Shown here: one piece after another, positions 8,183-17,541 of the stretch | Position numbering within the stretch: position 1 is the first letter of the stretch | Layout: the number at the start of each line of letters is the position of its first letter | Assembly: GCA_013306675.1 (NCBI GenBank) | Contig: JABLUY010000169.1 | Location: 21,874-85,873, forward strand | Length of the DNA stretch: 64,000 nt | From: Thraustochytrium sp. TN22 | Taxonomy: Eukaryota > Sar > Bigyra > Thraustochytrida > Thraustochytriidae | Direction: 5' to 3' | Notes under the pieces: model-generated | Databases searched by the model: none | What the model was told of the DNA's origin: nothing | Seen by the model: the letters and a program-made list of their open reading frames with translations, nothing else | Made by a program: the position numbers and the translations under genes

Positions 8183-9598
8183 ATGGCAGCCATACTTGGA
8201 ATGGCGCGGGAGCCTAGCGCAAGAGTACTTGCTCGCTCGCTCGCTCGCTCGCTCGCTCGCTTGGCACTCGACATGCAGCCACGCAAGCGAGATACCAGTG
8301 GCGCCGTGCCGCTGCGGAGGCGGCGCTACGCGGTGGCGAACGGCAATAGCGCGGACCTCATTCGCAAGCAGTTCCGATTGCGCGCAGGATGGTCACCGCA
8401 CGTCCCGCCGCCCGGCAAGGACGCTGCAACACCACGCGAGCGCCAGCAGGACGTGCTCGCGCACGCTGACTTCGTCTGGTGCCAGTACAGGTCGTCACTG
8501 GGCGACCTGAGCGACGCCGCCGGCGACCGTGCGTCCGCACAGGGCAAGGACCCGGGTACTCACTGTCAGGGCACGACACGGCGCAAGCGCAGGCGCGCCG
8601 GTCCTCCCGTTGCCAACCACTTCGACGCGAACCGCGTGCTCGTGAGCAAGAGCGGGCTACGCGAGACGCTCGCCACGCGGGCCGAGACGGCCGACTTTGC
8701 GCCGCGAGCCGTCACGCTTGCCGCGGACGCGGAGGCCATCACGGCGTGGCGTGACCAGGCGCAGGATGACGACAAGCTGTACATTGCCAAGCCGGGGAGC
8801 GGCACGAACCGAGGCCAGGGCATTTTCATGGCACGCTCGCGGCACGAGGTGGCTCAACAGCTCGTCAAGCGCCTCGAGACCGCGCCTCGCAGGCGCGCAT
8901 GGGTCGTACAAGAGTACATCGAGCGGCCGCTGCTGGTGTGTGGCCGCAAGTTTGACATTCGCTGTTTCGCTCTCCTGGTCTTGAACAACGCTCCGGGACC
9001 CGGGGCCGACGAGGACGCCGCGGCGCAGCGCCGAACAGATGATTCAGGTTTTCGCCTCTACCTGCACGAGCAGGCCTACGTGCGTACCTCCAGCCGCCCG
9101 TACTCGCTGGACGACATGAATGACCGCTTCGTGCACCTCACCAACGACGCCGTGCAGAGCAAGGCGGCGGACTATGGCGCTGCGGAGGCGGCGAACAAGC
9201 TCAGCCTGAACCAGCTGGCCGAGGCCCTCGACGAGGCCGAAGGCGAAGGCGCCGGCGCGCAGGTGAACGAGCTCTTCTGGCCGCAGGTCCGCACGATCTG
9301 CAGCGAGACCTTTCGCAGCGCCGTCCCGCACATTCAGCCCTCGGGCCACGGCCGTTGCTTCGAGCTCTTCGGGCTGGACTTTATGATCACCGACGCGGAC
9401 AGCGCAGCGGAGCGACGCGTGCAGCTCATCGAAGTCAACGAGAACCCGTGCCTAGAGCGCGTCTGCCCGCTGCTTGCGAGTCTCATCCCCAAGGTCATCG
9501 ACGACGTCTTTGACATCGTCCTGGACAAGACCTTTTTTCCAGCCGTCGGCGGGAAGCACGCGCCGGCAGGTCTCGGCGGCTTCGAGCGCCTCTGGTGA
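8183..9598 (+). CDS. Tubulin-tyrosine-ligase (TTL/TTLL) family protein
   Basis: 471 aa from the ATG at 8183 (context gccATGg) or 441 aa from the ATG at 8273. The TTL core is complete: KLYIAKPGSGTNRGQGIF (ATP-binding loop), YIERPLLVCGRKFDIRCFAL, NDRFVHLTNDAVQSK, FELFGLDFMITD and VQLIEVNENPCLE with the Mg-binding Glu and Asn. The family is ATP-grasp and ligates Tyr, Glu or Gly to tubulin or other proteins; which one is used here cannot be told. Between the two possible starts a (GCTC)8 repeat (8231-8260) is translated into an ARSL repeat. With the upstream start the N-terminus is Arg/Ala/Leu/Ser-rich and almost without acid residues, like a mitochondrial presequence; with the downstream start the repeat is 5' UTR. 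The C-terminal part is short, without the extensions of polyglutamylases. Confidence 0.88.
   Translation: MAAILGMAREPSARVLARSLARSLARLALDMQPRKRDTSGAVPLRRRRYAVANGNSADLIRKQFRLRAGWSPHVPPPGKDAATPRERQQDVLAHADFVWCQYRSSLGDLSDAAGDRASAQGKDPGTHCQGTTRRKRRRAGPPVANHFDANRVLVSKSGLRETLATRAETADFAPRAVTLAADAEAITAWRDQAQDDDKLYIAKPGSGTNRGQGIFMARSRHEVAQQLVKRLETAPRRRAWVVQEYIERPLLVCGRKFDIRCFALLVLNNAPGPGADEDAAAQRRTDDSGFRLYLHEQAYVRTSSRPYSLDDMNDRFVHLTNDAVQSKAADYGAAEAANKLSLNQLAEALDEAEGEGAGAQVNELFWPQVRTICSETFRSAVPHIQPSGHGRCFELFGLDFMITDADSAAERRVQLIEVNENPCLERVCPLLASLIPKVIDDVFDIVLDKTFFPAVGGKHAPAGLGGFERLW
8231..8260. repeat. (GCTC)n tetranucleotide microsatellite
   Basis: Eight near-perfect copies of GCTC inside, or just before, the TTL coding region. 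If translated it gives an ARSL repeat; a tetranucleotide in coding sequence would shift frame on any one-copy change, which argues for the downstream start at 8273. Confidence 0.9.
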
Positions 9599-9914
9599 GG
9601 GGGGGCGATGCTCCTCTGTTGACCTAGCCTTTGATTGGCCATGATTGTTACGGTGGCTGCAGGCACCTCCCCGTGATCTTTGATCTTTGACCTTGACGGT
9701 GAACACACACAAGTATTTGGAGCCGCCTGCCCGTGGCCTGCCATACCGCCTTGCCCAGCTGCGCTCGCCCTGCGCCGCGCGCGCGCGGGCGGCGTCGGGC
9801 GGCGGGCCGAACGCGGTTGCGGCGTGCAGCACGCGCCCGCGTAGGCACGCGGCGCCGCAGCGAAGGCTGTGCGGGGCAGGCCGGCAGGCAACTGAATGGA
9901 AATTAGATAAGAAG
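9599..9914. other. Intergenic, no gene recognised
   Basis: 5' flank of the piggyBac-derived gene and 3' flank of the TTL gene, which run in the same direction. A GC-rich block at about 9765-9850 and a short palindromic tgatctttgatctttgacc stretch (9672-9690) are visible. No reading frame of interest. Confidence 0.4.
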
Positions 9915-11207
9915 ATGCCCAAGGACGTCGTGGAGTCCGAGTACAGCGTGTTGCTGGGCGGCGAGCGCGCGGACGCCGAGGTACTGAGCGCCGCGCTGGG
10001 AGCTGCGCGAGCGAAGGGCTTCAGCGAGGAGGAACTGGCATTCTTGCAGCAGGAGATCGTGGCCGCGCGCGTGGTCAAGACCAAGAAGAAGGAGCGCACG
10101 CTGGAGGTCAAAGTTTTCGACAAGAGCTGTCGGTTCACGCTCGCAAGCTCCAGTCTGGATACCCTCGTCGCGAACGCGCACAAGGCCCTTGCCGCCGGTG
10201 AGAAGGTGCAAGGGAAGAAGGCCGCCAATGAGGAGAAGCAAAAGTCCAAGAAGCGCTCGAGCGAGATTCCCGCTCGCGCAAGGGCCAAGAAGCCTCGCAC
10301 CCAAGTCAAGCCCGTGGACGAAGAGGAGGCGGTCGCGGAGGCCGAGACGGGGGATGAGCGGAGGGTTGATGACGACGCGGCTGGCGGGAGTGACAGCGAC
10401 GAGGACGAGGATGACGATGACGACAACCGAGAAGGTGACGAGGAGATGTTCCAAGATGTTGGGGACGAGGAGGACGAGGAGGAGGAAGAGGACAAAAATG
10501 AGGAGGATGGAGAGGAGGGAAACGAAGCGGAGGCTGATGAGGAGACCGGGGAAACCGAGGAGAAGGAAGAGGAGGACTCGGAGGAGGACTCGGAGGACTC
10601 GGACTCGGACGAGGAGGAGGCCGGCCAGGAGGCAGGCGATGGAGACGATAAATTCGCCGACATGAACGATGAAAATGATGAGAATGACGGCGATGCCGCA
10701 CAAGAGGAGGCACTTGGCGAGGGGAAAGGCGACAGCGACGAAGACAGCGACGACGCCGATGGTCTAAGCAAAGGTGAAGGCAAGACGACGGCTAGTGTGG
10801 CTGCTGACAACACTCAAGATGGCGCTGAGACCCACGCGGCAAAGCAAAACGTGACGTTCACAAAGGGCAGCGAGGAGGCGGACGATGACGCTGACAATGA
10901 AATGGGGTCCGCTCGAGAAGACATCAACACGCAAAGGTCGAAAGCAAACGGCGCTGCCGGCGACGGCGGCGATGGTGACGTGACCTTTGTATCGGGTTTT
11001 GAGCAAAGTGAGGTGACGATCGTAAGCTCAAGCAGGGGTCGTACGCTCGAGACCACAGATATGGAATGCGGCAAGGTGGCCAATGCATCGGCCCACAAGA
11101 AAGGGATGCAACGCACGAGCGCTGTGCCGACACAACCAGGCGCCAGAAACGGAAAGAAGACGTCGTCATCAAGGCCAACAGCAGCGTCGCCGGCGTCGGC
11201 GTCATCA

Positions 11208-11253
<46 letters not shown>

Positions 11254-12734
11254 AATCAAAGTCTTCGTCTAGGTCGAGCTCATCAGATCAGAAGGAGACC
11301 TCGACAGCGCAAGAGCGCTCATCGTCACCGGCTAAGGCAGCCTCGAAGGCGAAGCAGAGGCCAAAGCGTCTCACGGGCAAAGAACGTACGTGGCGCTTCG
11401 AGGAGCGCATCGAGGACCCGCGCGCCGATCGCGGGTGGAAGCAGGCTGCTCAGCTCTTCTGGCCGGACTGTGTGCCGAATGGGAACAGGGCGCCGCACGA
11501 GTACCTACTGCGATTCCTCCCCGGACTCGGATTTCTCGCTGAGGTGGTGCTGTATACCAACGTGCGGTTCAAGGCGCTGGGTAGGACAAATGTTGCACTC
11601 GACCGGAGGGAGTTGATGCGCTTCATCGGCATCACGATTGCAACCTTTCGCTTCACGGAGAACCGCGAAGAATTGTGGTCGAGAGGGGAGGAGGACCCTG
11701 CGTACACGCTCCTTTTTGCCGAGTGGATGCCCCTGGAACGGTATGAAGCCATCGCTGAGTGCATCAGCTTCATCATGGACGCGAGCTCAGTGGCGGAGGA
11801 CTCGGTGGACGCTGCGGCGCTCGAGAACCTGGTTCAGCCGCTCCTCGACGCCTTCAACGACGCGCGCCGGGGTGCACTGGAGCCGGGCAAGTCTCTCTGC
11901 GCCGACTACTGCGGTGACAGCCATGGGGTTGCGGCGAAGCTCCCAGCCTTGGCGGCTCTGGCTGACGTTGAGACGGGCATCATCTCGCGTATGGAGCTTG
12001 CTTACCTGGTGGAACCGTCGGAGGAGTGCGGGGCCCACTTGTCCCCGCTCAACTTCCACTCCCTGGCGAGCAACTTCGTCCTCACAAGGCGCACGCTGTA
12101 CGCGCACCTGCGATCGGAGACCATGGAGGAGGCCATCAAGCTGCACGATGGAGGGCTCTTTATGATGGGACAGCTCTGCAAGGTGAACTCTTGCTGGGAC
12201 AAGGGGTTCAGGCGCATGAGGAGGCTCACGCCCCCCAGCAAAGAGTCTTGCTCCATGATGTCGAGGCGCGAGGACGTGGACCTGCTCTTGACGTCGAGCA
12301 AGGCGCGGCCGCCCAGCGAGCGTTTGATAGTATTGTCTACCTGCGGCACGACCGCGCCGGCCAAAGGGGACGATGTGCATCAGCCGCTCCGGCGCAAGTT
12401 CCGGCGCTCGGTCACGCCTTCACCGGTGCCGGAGCAGAATGCGACGGTGTCGGAGTTTGTGAGCGGCTTTGGAAGCATCCAGTCGCACATTTACTTGCGC
12501 GACAAGTACTTTGGGCGCAGCCGCCCGCTGGACACCAAGGGCGCGCACCGCGTGTGGCAAGTCTTCGTTCAGGTGTTGCGCTGCTGCGTCATGGACGCTT
12601 ACTTGGCGGCAGTCCACTTTGGCCAGGTCCCGCCGCCGTCTATCCGCGCCTTCGTTGGCGAGATCGTCCGCACCTTTGTCGTGGACAACCTCGGCGACCG
12701 TAGTTCTGAAGGTTGTACGCCAGATCCGAAATAG
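9915..12734 (+). CDS. PiggyBac-transposase-derived protein with long acidic N-terminal region (probably domesticated)
   Basis: 939 aa, single exon, no internal stop. Residues 1-95 are a small possible domain, 95-130 basic (NLS-like KKRSS, KKPRTQ), about 135-285 extremely acidic (Asp/Glu/Ser runs), about 425-460 a poly-Ser tract coded by a TCG repeat, and about 512-910 a piggyBac-type (DDE_Tnp_1_7) region. The last shows PHEYLLRFLPGLG, ELMRFIGITIATFRFTENRE, LEPGKSLCADYCGDSHG, ADVETGIISRMEL, a GLFMMG segment and a C-terminal HRVWQVFVQVLRCC...DAYLA match. Of the catalytic Asp triad only the first seems kept (D664); the second site reads ASNF (S719) and the GGVDxxD motif reads GFGSIQS (S854, S857). 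The C-terminal cysteine-rich finger is absent. No terminal inverted repeats or TTAA target duplication were recognised around the gene. Alignment is by eye. Confidence 0.8.
11202..11252. repeat. TCG/TCA trinucleotide run coding poly-Ser
   Basis: Inside the piggyBac-derived gene; mostly TCG with some TCA, giving about 17 consecutive serines. Confidence 0.9.
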
Positions 12735-12876
12735 AAACACACAAACACACACAAGAAGTCAAGCACGCAGCCACAGAGCGCGGGGGAGCGACCAAGCAGG
12801 CAAGAAAGAAAGAAAGCAAGCAAGCAAAAAGCGAAGTGGATGGCTGACCATGTCAAACCTCGCCCAGTTCACATCA

Positions 12877-14030
12877 TCAGAGACTGTTCTTGACAGCAGA
12901 GAGGGCTGCAAACTCTAAAAAGAGCCAGTTGCGATATGCTTCGGGCGTCCTTCCGGCGAAATGAATGATGAAGTCGCCATTGGCGTAAACGTTGTCGCAC
13001 CGCCAGCCGGCTATCGGGCGGATGCGGAAGAACACGAATCCTGTCCAGAACTCTTCACAAACGTTAGAGTTGAAGGCGCAGAAAGGCAGGACGAGCGTCT
13101 TGGAGCGCACCTCGTCACGGCGCGGGAAGGGCGGCATCCCGTGAGCCTCGGCGTCCGCCTTCATAGTCTGCGCGCCGTACATGTAGTGGATGGCGCGCTG
13201 CTCGTACTTGAAAGGGTGGCGGCCGGTGATGAGCCACGTCTGGTCCCAGGCCTCATCAAGCCAGGCGCGCACCCAGGCGTTGTTACGCACGAGAAAGACG
13301 CCAGAGTTGATGTCGTTCTCGTCGCGCGCGAAGAAGAGGTCGTGGTGCGCATCAACCAAGTCCTCGATGCGCACTGTCATGTTCATGAAGAGCGCGTCAG
13401 CGTCCATCCACATGATAAAGTCGTAGTCGCCCAGGTACCGCTTAATGATGGGGAACTTGGACCAGGCCGCGGGCCGGCTCGAGTCGATCTCATTGTCCGC
13501 TACGATGAAATCGTAGCCGTGGCGGCCTGCATAATCCCGCTTGTTGGCGATGGACGCGGTGCGCATATCCGGGTCCAAGTGGCCGAAAAAGGTAATGATG
13601 CCTACCCGTAGACGGCGGTCCGGCAGGGTCGCGCGCCGCTGCGCCACCTCCGCGGCGTCCAGGTACGGGCAGAAGCGCTGTGGCGCGTCCTGTCGCAACT
13701 GGAGCGGCGTGTTCACCATGCGCACCAGGTAGTAGTACACGATGAGCCCCACGAGGAGGGCCAAGGCGGACCGCCACGTCTTGCGCCCGCGGCACCACGC
13801 GCGCGCGTGCAGCACTGCACCTCGCACGGGGTTCCAGGGTTGCGCCTTTTGGCTATTGCTGCTGCTGCTGACGTGCCCGGGTGGTGGGCTGCGCGCGTCG
13901 CTGCCTAGCAGCTGCTCTGTCTCCTGCTCCACATCGCCCGTCGTGCGCTTGTGCCTCGACGACAGCGAGCCGGCCTCGAGCTGGCCGAGCTCCAGCTGGC
14001 GAGCGTTGCCCATGGCGGTCATGCCAGCCA

Positions 14031-14065
<35 letters not shown>

Positions 14066-14190
14066 GAGCTGCCGCTTCGCCGCCAAGGGCCGCTGCTCCC
14101 GCCAAGGCCGCCGCCCGCGCGCGCGACGCGGGCGTCCGAGGAGTCAAGGGCTTGGTTTCTGTGTCGTTGTTGACTCGCCCAGGGGTTCAC
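12877..14190 (-). CDS. GT34-type (GMA12/MNN10 family) Golgi glycosyltransferase
   Basis: 437 aa, type II membrane protein. A long Ser/Gly-rich cytosolic head (1-138) contains an 11-Gly run coded by a CCG repeat at 14031-14062, then one membrane segment at about 139-157 (ALALLVGLIVYYYLVRM), then the catalytic domain: RVGIITFFGH at the first strand, ASIANKRDYAGRHGYDFIVA, KFPIIKRYLGDYDFIMWMDA with the metal-binding DAD (about 263-265), and a NSGVFLVRNNAWV segment. These are hallmarks of GT34 alpha-galactosyl/mannosyl/xylosyltransferases that use UDP- or GDP-sugars in the Golgi. The precise sugar is not predictable. Internal Met residues at 57 or 60 are alternative starts that would drop the Gly-run. 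The C-terminal region ends FIIHFAGRTPEAYRNWL, close to the family HFVGC-type motif. Confidence 0.87.
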
Positions 14191-14260
14191 TGGACGTGCA
14201 GACGCCTGCCAGGTGGCGGCGTGGCGCGACCTGCTGCGCGACTCGGCGGACGTTTTTTTT

Positions 14261-14380
14261 CACATCACCATCACATCACATCACATCACATCACCATCAC
14301 ATCACATCACATCACATCACATCACATCACATCACATCACATCACATCACATCACATCACATCACATCACGTCACATCAC
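14261..14380. repeat. (ATCAC)n pentanucleotide array
   Basis: About 120 bp of almost perfect CACAT/ATCAC pentamers, preceded by a T8 run and interrupted by a few CACCAT units. Open frames through it encode only HHIT-type repeats and are not genes. Confidence 0.97.
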
Positions 14381-14592
14381 AAGCCTTGAAGCCTTGAGGC
14401 TTGGCAATGATTTTCCGGCTCAACACGGCGCCGCTTTCAAGTTGCTGGCAGAACAACCACGTTGTCCTAACGAGAGCCAACTTGAAGTCCACCGGCAGCC
14501 CGACTTGGAGCTGATGTCCAGAGACCAGGATGATGTCCGGAGACCAGGATACAGCGCAAGAACTGGAACACCGGAGGTCCGCCAGGGGCGAA

Positions 14593-14774
14593 GTGCCCAG
14601 GTCAGGCATGGCCAGGGTGGCGAGCAAGGCGCAAGGACATGTTTTGGTGGCTGCGACTGGCTGTCAAAATCTATTCTTTGTGTACAATGTGCCCAGGTCA
14701 GGGTGGCGAGCAAGGCGCGAGGACATGTGTTGGTGGCTGCGACTGGCTGTCAAAATCTATTCTTTGTATACAAT
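14593..14774. repeat. Tandem duplication, two copies of about 86-96 bp
   Basis: Copy 1 is 14593-14688 and copy 2 is 14689-14774. Both run from gtgcccaggtca to ctattctttgt(g/a)tacaat and share long identical blocks such as ggctgcgactggctgtcaaa; copy 1 has about 10 extra bases near its start. The array ends 32 bp from the stop codon of the minus-strand gene at 14807, so it may lie in that gene's 3' UTR. Confidence 0.93.
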
Positions 14775-14806
14775 GGGCGCGAGACGAATCGTCGCGGCCT
14801 CTCGAG

Positions 14807-15346
14807 TTAGGCGGAGGCATCACCGCTTAGGGCCTTGCGCGAAGCCTCAGGGCCGGCGTTCGAGTAGGTGGTAGGGAGATCCTCGAGCTTCTCGTCGCTC
14901 GGCACCATGCCGAGCACCTCACTGCGGCCGTTGGCCTTGTCAAAGGGCCCACGGTAGGCGGCGGAGTTGGTGTACTTGCGGGCAAGCTGGAGCTTGGCGT
15001 CGTTCTCGATGTAGTCCTGGGACTTGCGCTCCATCTTGTTCGCGGAGCCCATGGGCTTGGCAGGGTCGATGAAGACAACCTTGGCGACAGCTGCCGTCAG
15101 CACGGAGGCCATAATGACCTTGAGCGGCGTGAAGGCTGGCTGGCCGGTCAGGTTGAAGATGCGGCGCGCCATGGCATTCTTTTGCATGACGTGCGGGTGG
15201 CCGCCCTCGGCCTGGCCCATGACGGGGAACTTGGCCGTGTCGCGGAGCGGGGCGGACGTGGCCTTGAACTTGGGCCGAATGACTGTCGGCTGCGCGGGGC
15301 CGCCCATCTTCATCGTGCTCACCTTGTTGAGAACTGCCTGCATCAT
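14807..15346 (-). CDS. Small single-pass membrane protein, paralog 1 of a three-member local family (mitochondrial-looking)
   Basis: 179 aa, single exon. Basic N-terminal region rich in Lys, Arg, Ser and Met without acidic residues up to about 34, then GQAEGGHPHV (44-53), a membrane segment with AFTPLKVIMASVLTAAVAKV (about 71-90), DPAK just after it, and a C-terminal tail with EVLGMVPSDEKLEDLPTTYS and NAGPEAS. The GQAEGGHPHV decamer is identical in paralog 2 (16289-16783) and nearly so in paralog 3 (19655-20140); the tail motif ([M/V]LG...SD.KL...T.S.AG..AS) is shared by all three. The architecture suggests an inner-membrane protein with a matrix-directed presequence. I recognise no named family. 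It is transcribed away from paralog 2, which starts 942 bp to the right. Confidence 0.78.
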   Translation of the reverse strand: MMQAVLNKVSTMKMGGPAQPTVIRPKFKATSAPLRDTAKFPVMGQAEGGHPHVMQKNAMARRIFNLTGQPAFTPLKVIMASVLTAAVAKVVFIDPAKPMGSANKMERKSQDYIENDAKLQLARKYTNSAAYRGPFDKANGRSEVLGMVPSDEKLEDLPTTYSNAGPEASRKALSGDASA

Positions 15347-16288
15347 CTTTGCTGCTGGGCCTTTTTATTCAAAAAAAAGCTAGGCTGACGTGTGCGTCAA
15401 GCTCGGTACCGTAGCCTCGCGTCAAGTAGCTGAGCTTGTTCTTTTCCTCGAGGTTCGGGGTTTGCCGGCTCAGCTCGGCGCTCGGGTATCGTGGCCTTCA
15501 AGTGGTCTTCCTTTTGTTCGTCGAGCAGCCAGCACAACCTCAAGAAGTTCGCGGTGAGCAAAGCGAGACCTCCCCTGCCTCAATGCCTGGTGCAATAAAG
15601 GCTGCAGTCCAGTGCAAGCGAGCTCCAGGCTCCCCGAGTCCGTTGCCTGCCTGCAGCGCTAGCTAGCCAGCCTGCCAGCCCGACCCACTGCCAGCCATGG
15701 CCGCCGCACTCCGCCTGACCCTAGGTGCCCAGTGACATGGCGAAAACGAGATTGCGAGCGGGACAGAAGCTCGAAGTCCCGCACTCACCGCTCGGTGAGG
15801 CACTGCGCGACGCGCACGTAGAACGCAGCTCGCGCTGCTCGCGAGCAGTCATCGCCACGCTCGTTGCCCACGGCTGCGGCCGGTCGCGCACCATGACGGC
15901 GAAGCTTCCCGGGCGCTAGCTTAGTAGGTAATCGTTCGGGGACGCGGCTGTAGGACGTCGACGGCGTTGCAAGAAGCTGTGCCCTCTAGCTAGCTAGCTA
16001 GGCCGGCTACGGCCAGCGCGTGGCCAGGCGGGCGCTCAACGACGGTTGCGAGGCTGTGCGAGGCACCCTCGAGGCAGAGGTCGGCGCACCGCACAGCGGC
16101 GCCGCGGACTCGGAGGCCGATGGGACCGGTCGCGGGCAATTCCCAATCGAGGCCCGGTTCGCGGTTCTGCTTCTCCAGCCTCTCAAAGTCAAGCTACAAG
16201 CACCAGCCCACCTACTGGCACCTAGTCTTCCTCTTTTCCTCCTCGCCCCCTTCGCTTGTTCTTTGACGAGAGTATCGTTGTCGAAATC
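15347..16288. other. Divergent intergenic region between paralogs 1 and 2
   Basis: 942 bp without a supportable gene; small open frames (15436-15666, 15725-15919) lack any family signal. A short run of ctag repeats (ctagctagctagctagg) occurs at about 15986-16003. It must hold the promoters of both flanking paralogs. Confidence 0.45.
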
Positions 16289-16783
16289 ATGAACCGCTCG
16301 TGGATGCACCTTCGCATGGCGCGGAAGTTTGCGACGCAAGTGGACACGACGACGGCCGGCCGCAGCGATGCGGCGCCCGTGCCCAAGGCGGGCCAGGCGG
16401 AGGGCGGCCACCCGCACGTGGTGCAGCCCAACCGTATGGGCCAGCGCATCGCCAGCGTGTCGAAGCGCCCAGCCTTCACGCCGCTCAAGCTCATCATGGC
16501 CGGCGTCGTCATGGGCGCGGCTTACAAGTTCCTTTGGGTGGAGCCCGCCAAGGAGAAGTATCAGTTTGACCCGTCTACTCGTGAGGCCGAGATCCTCGAC
16601 AAGCCGGCCAACGAGGACCCGACCATCTCGCGCTCCAAGACCTGGAACCTTGGCCCATTTTCCTTCAAGAACCGCGAGATGCTTGGCATTAAGTCCAGCG
16701 ACGAGAAGCTCGACCATGAGCCGGCGACCCACTCGGCGGCCGGCACCGTTGCCAGCGCCGAGGCTCGCCACGGCACCGCCTAA
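16289..16783 (+). CDS. Small single-pass membrane protein, paralog 2 (mitochondrial-looking)
   Basis: 164 aa from the ATG at 16289 (MNRSWMHLRMARKFATQ), which gives an amphipathic Arg/Lys presequence-like start; the frame is open 33 nt upstream but that extension begins with acidic residues and is less likely. Then GQAEGGHPHV (35-44), a membrane segment (about 65-84, in AFTPLKLIMAGVVMGAAYKF), VEPAK, and the tail NREMLGIKSSDEKLDHE with HSAAGTVAS. Closest relative in the window is paralog 1 over the first half and paralog 3 (NREMLGI, SAAGVVAS) over the second half. Function unknown; a subunit of a membrane complex is a reasonable guess. It converges with the two-TM protein gene, 92 bp away. Confidence 0.8.
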   Translation: MNRSWMHLRMARKFATQVDTTTAGRSDAAPVPKAGQAEGGHPHVVQPNRMGQRIASVSKRPAFTPLKLIMAGVVMGAAYKFLWVEPAKEKYQFDPSTREAEILDKPANEDPTISRSKTWNLGPFSFKNREMLGIKSSDEKLDHEPATHSAAGTVASAEARHGTA

Positions 16784-16875
16784 ATGTAAATGCATGTTCA
16801 CACTCCTTGTACATCGAATTTTTGCTCTTTTGCCAGTGTTGCGTCCTGTAGCCAAAGGCTGAGCCTGCTGGCACG

Positions 16876-17541
16876 TCAAACCAGATCTGCCACCGGCACC
16901 GTTGGGTCCCCGTCGATTCGCTCGGTGAGCACCGCCAAGAAGGCTTGCGCATCCAGCGGCGCGACCGTGAGGCGGACCCGTGTGCCATCCTCAGAGAAGA
17001 AGTTGATGACCACCGTCTCCACGTTGCCGCCCTGTGGGCCGGGGTGGGCGCGCATGATGCGCTCAAAGGGGACACGGGCGATTCGAAGGCTGCCGCCAAC
17101 GGGCTCCTGGCCCACGAGGAGCGCGTCGGCCGTCACCCCGAGGAACTCATGCGCGACCTGCAGAGGCGCCCCGTGCGGGTTGCGTCGACCCAAGAGCCTG
17201 GCGACGCCGGTCGTCAAGGCGGCCGCGATGATGACCAGCAAGATGATGGAAGCGTAGATGGGCAGCGTCCTAAAGGAGACCACGAGCACTGCAATCGAGA
17301 GGCAACACCCGCACACCAAGCAGATGACATTGGACGGGGCCAACGGGGCGCGCATCGGACGATACGGCCCATCCTCGCGGTCCTCTCCTTCGCGCGTCGG
17401 GAACACCTGCAGCACGTCCTCCCCCTCTGCGAACAGTCTGAACACCCTGCGCACCTCCGCCTCGTCCTGCGCGTGCGCGTCCTGGCTGTGCGCGACGGCG
17501 GCCACCACCGTCGCCTCCGGCTCCCCATCTTTCTCCGCCAT
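16876..17541 (-). CDS. Two-TM membrane protein with a possible PH-like C-terminal domain
   Basis: 221 aa from the Met at 17541 (MAEKDGEPEATVVAAV). The frame is open to 17787, but the extension is Arg/Gly low complexity and lies in a duplicated DNA unit, so the shorter start is preferred. An acidic cytosolic head (1-65) is followed by two adjacent hydrophobic segments (about 71-91 with a Cys-rich LVCGCC, and about 95-117), a basic turn RRNPHG, and a beta-rich C-terminal domain (128-215) with HEFLGVTADALLVGQ, RVPFERIMRAHPG, VVINFFSEDGTRVRLT and a closing helix. The two-TM plus small beta-domain layout resembles membrane proteins with bacterial-PH-like domains (YdbS/bPH type). That is a structural guess; no sequence motif proves it. 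Confidence 0.68.
   Translation of the reverse strand: MAEKDGEPEATVVAAVAHSQDAHAQDEAEVRRVFRLFAEGEDVLQVFPTREGEDREDGPYRPMRAPLAPSNVICLVCGCCLSIAVLVVSFRTLPIYASIILLVIIAAALTTGVARLLGRRNPHGAPLQVAHEFLGVTADALLVGQEPVGGSLRIARVPFERIMRAHPGPQGGNVETVVINFFSEDGTRVRLTVAPLDAQAFLAVLTERIDGDPTVPVADLV

Larger units (their letters stand above)
14191..14806. other. Intergenic with satellite DNA and a tandem duplication; no gene
   Basis: Between the 5' end of the GT34 gene and the 3' end of a minus-strand small membrane protein gene. Most of it is the ATCAC array (14261-14380) and the two-copy repeat (14593-14774). A short 16-bp direct repeat (agaccaggat... near 14520-14550) is also present. Confidence 0.6.

Noticed and set aside
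9600-12760. PiggyBac element as an intact, mobile transposon
   Set aside because: No terminal inverted repeats or TTAA duplication seen and catalytic residues appear replaced; better viewed as a host gene.
14261-14380. ATCAC array as a telomere or CRISPR-like repeat
   Set aside because: Unit is not a telomere motif, there are no spacers, and it is internal between genes.
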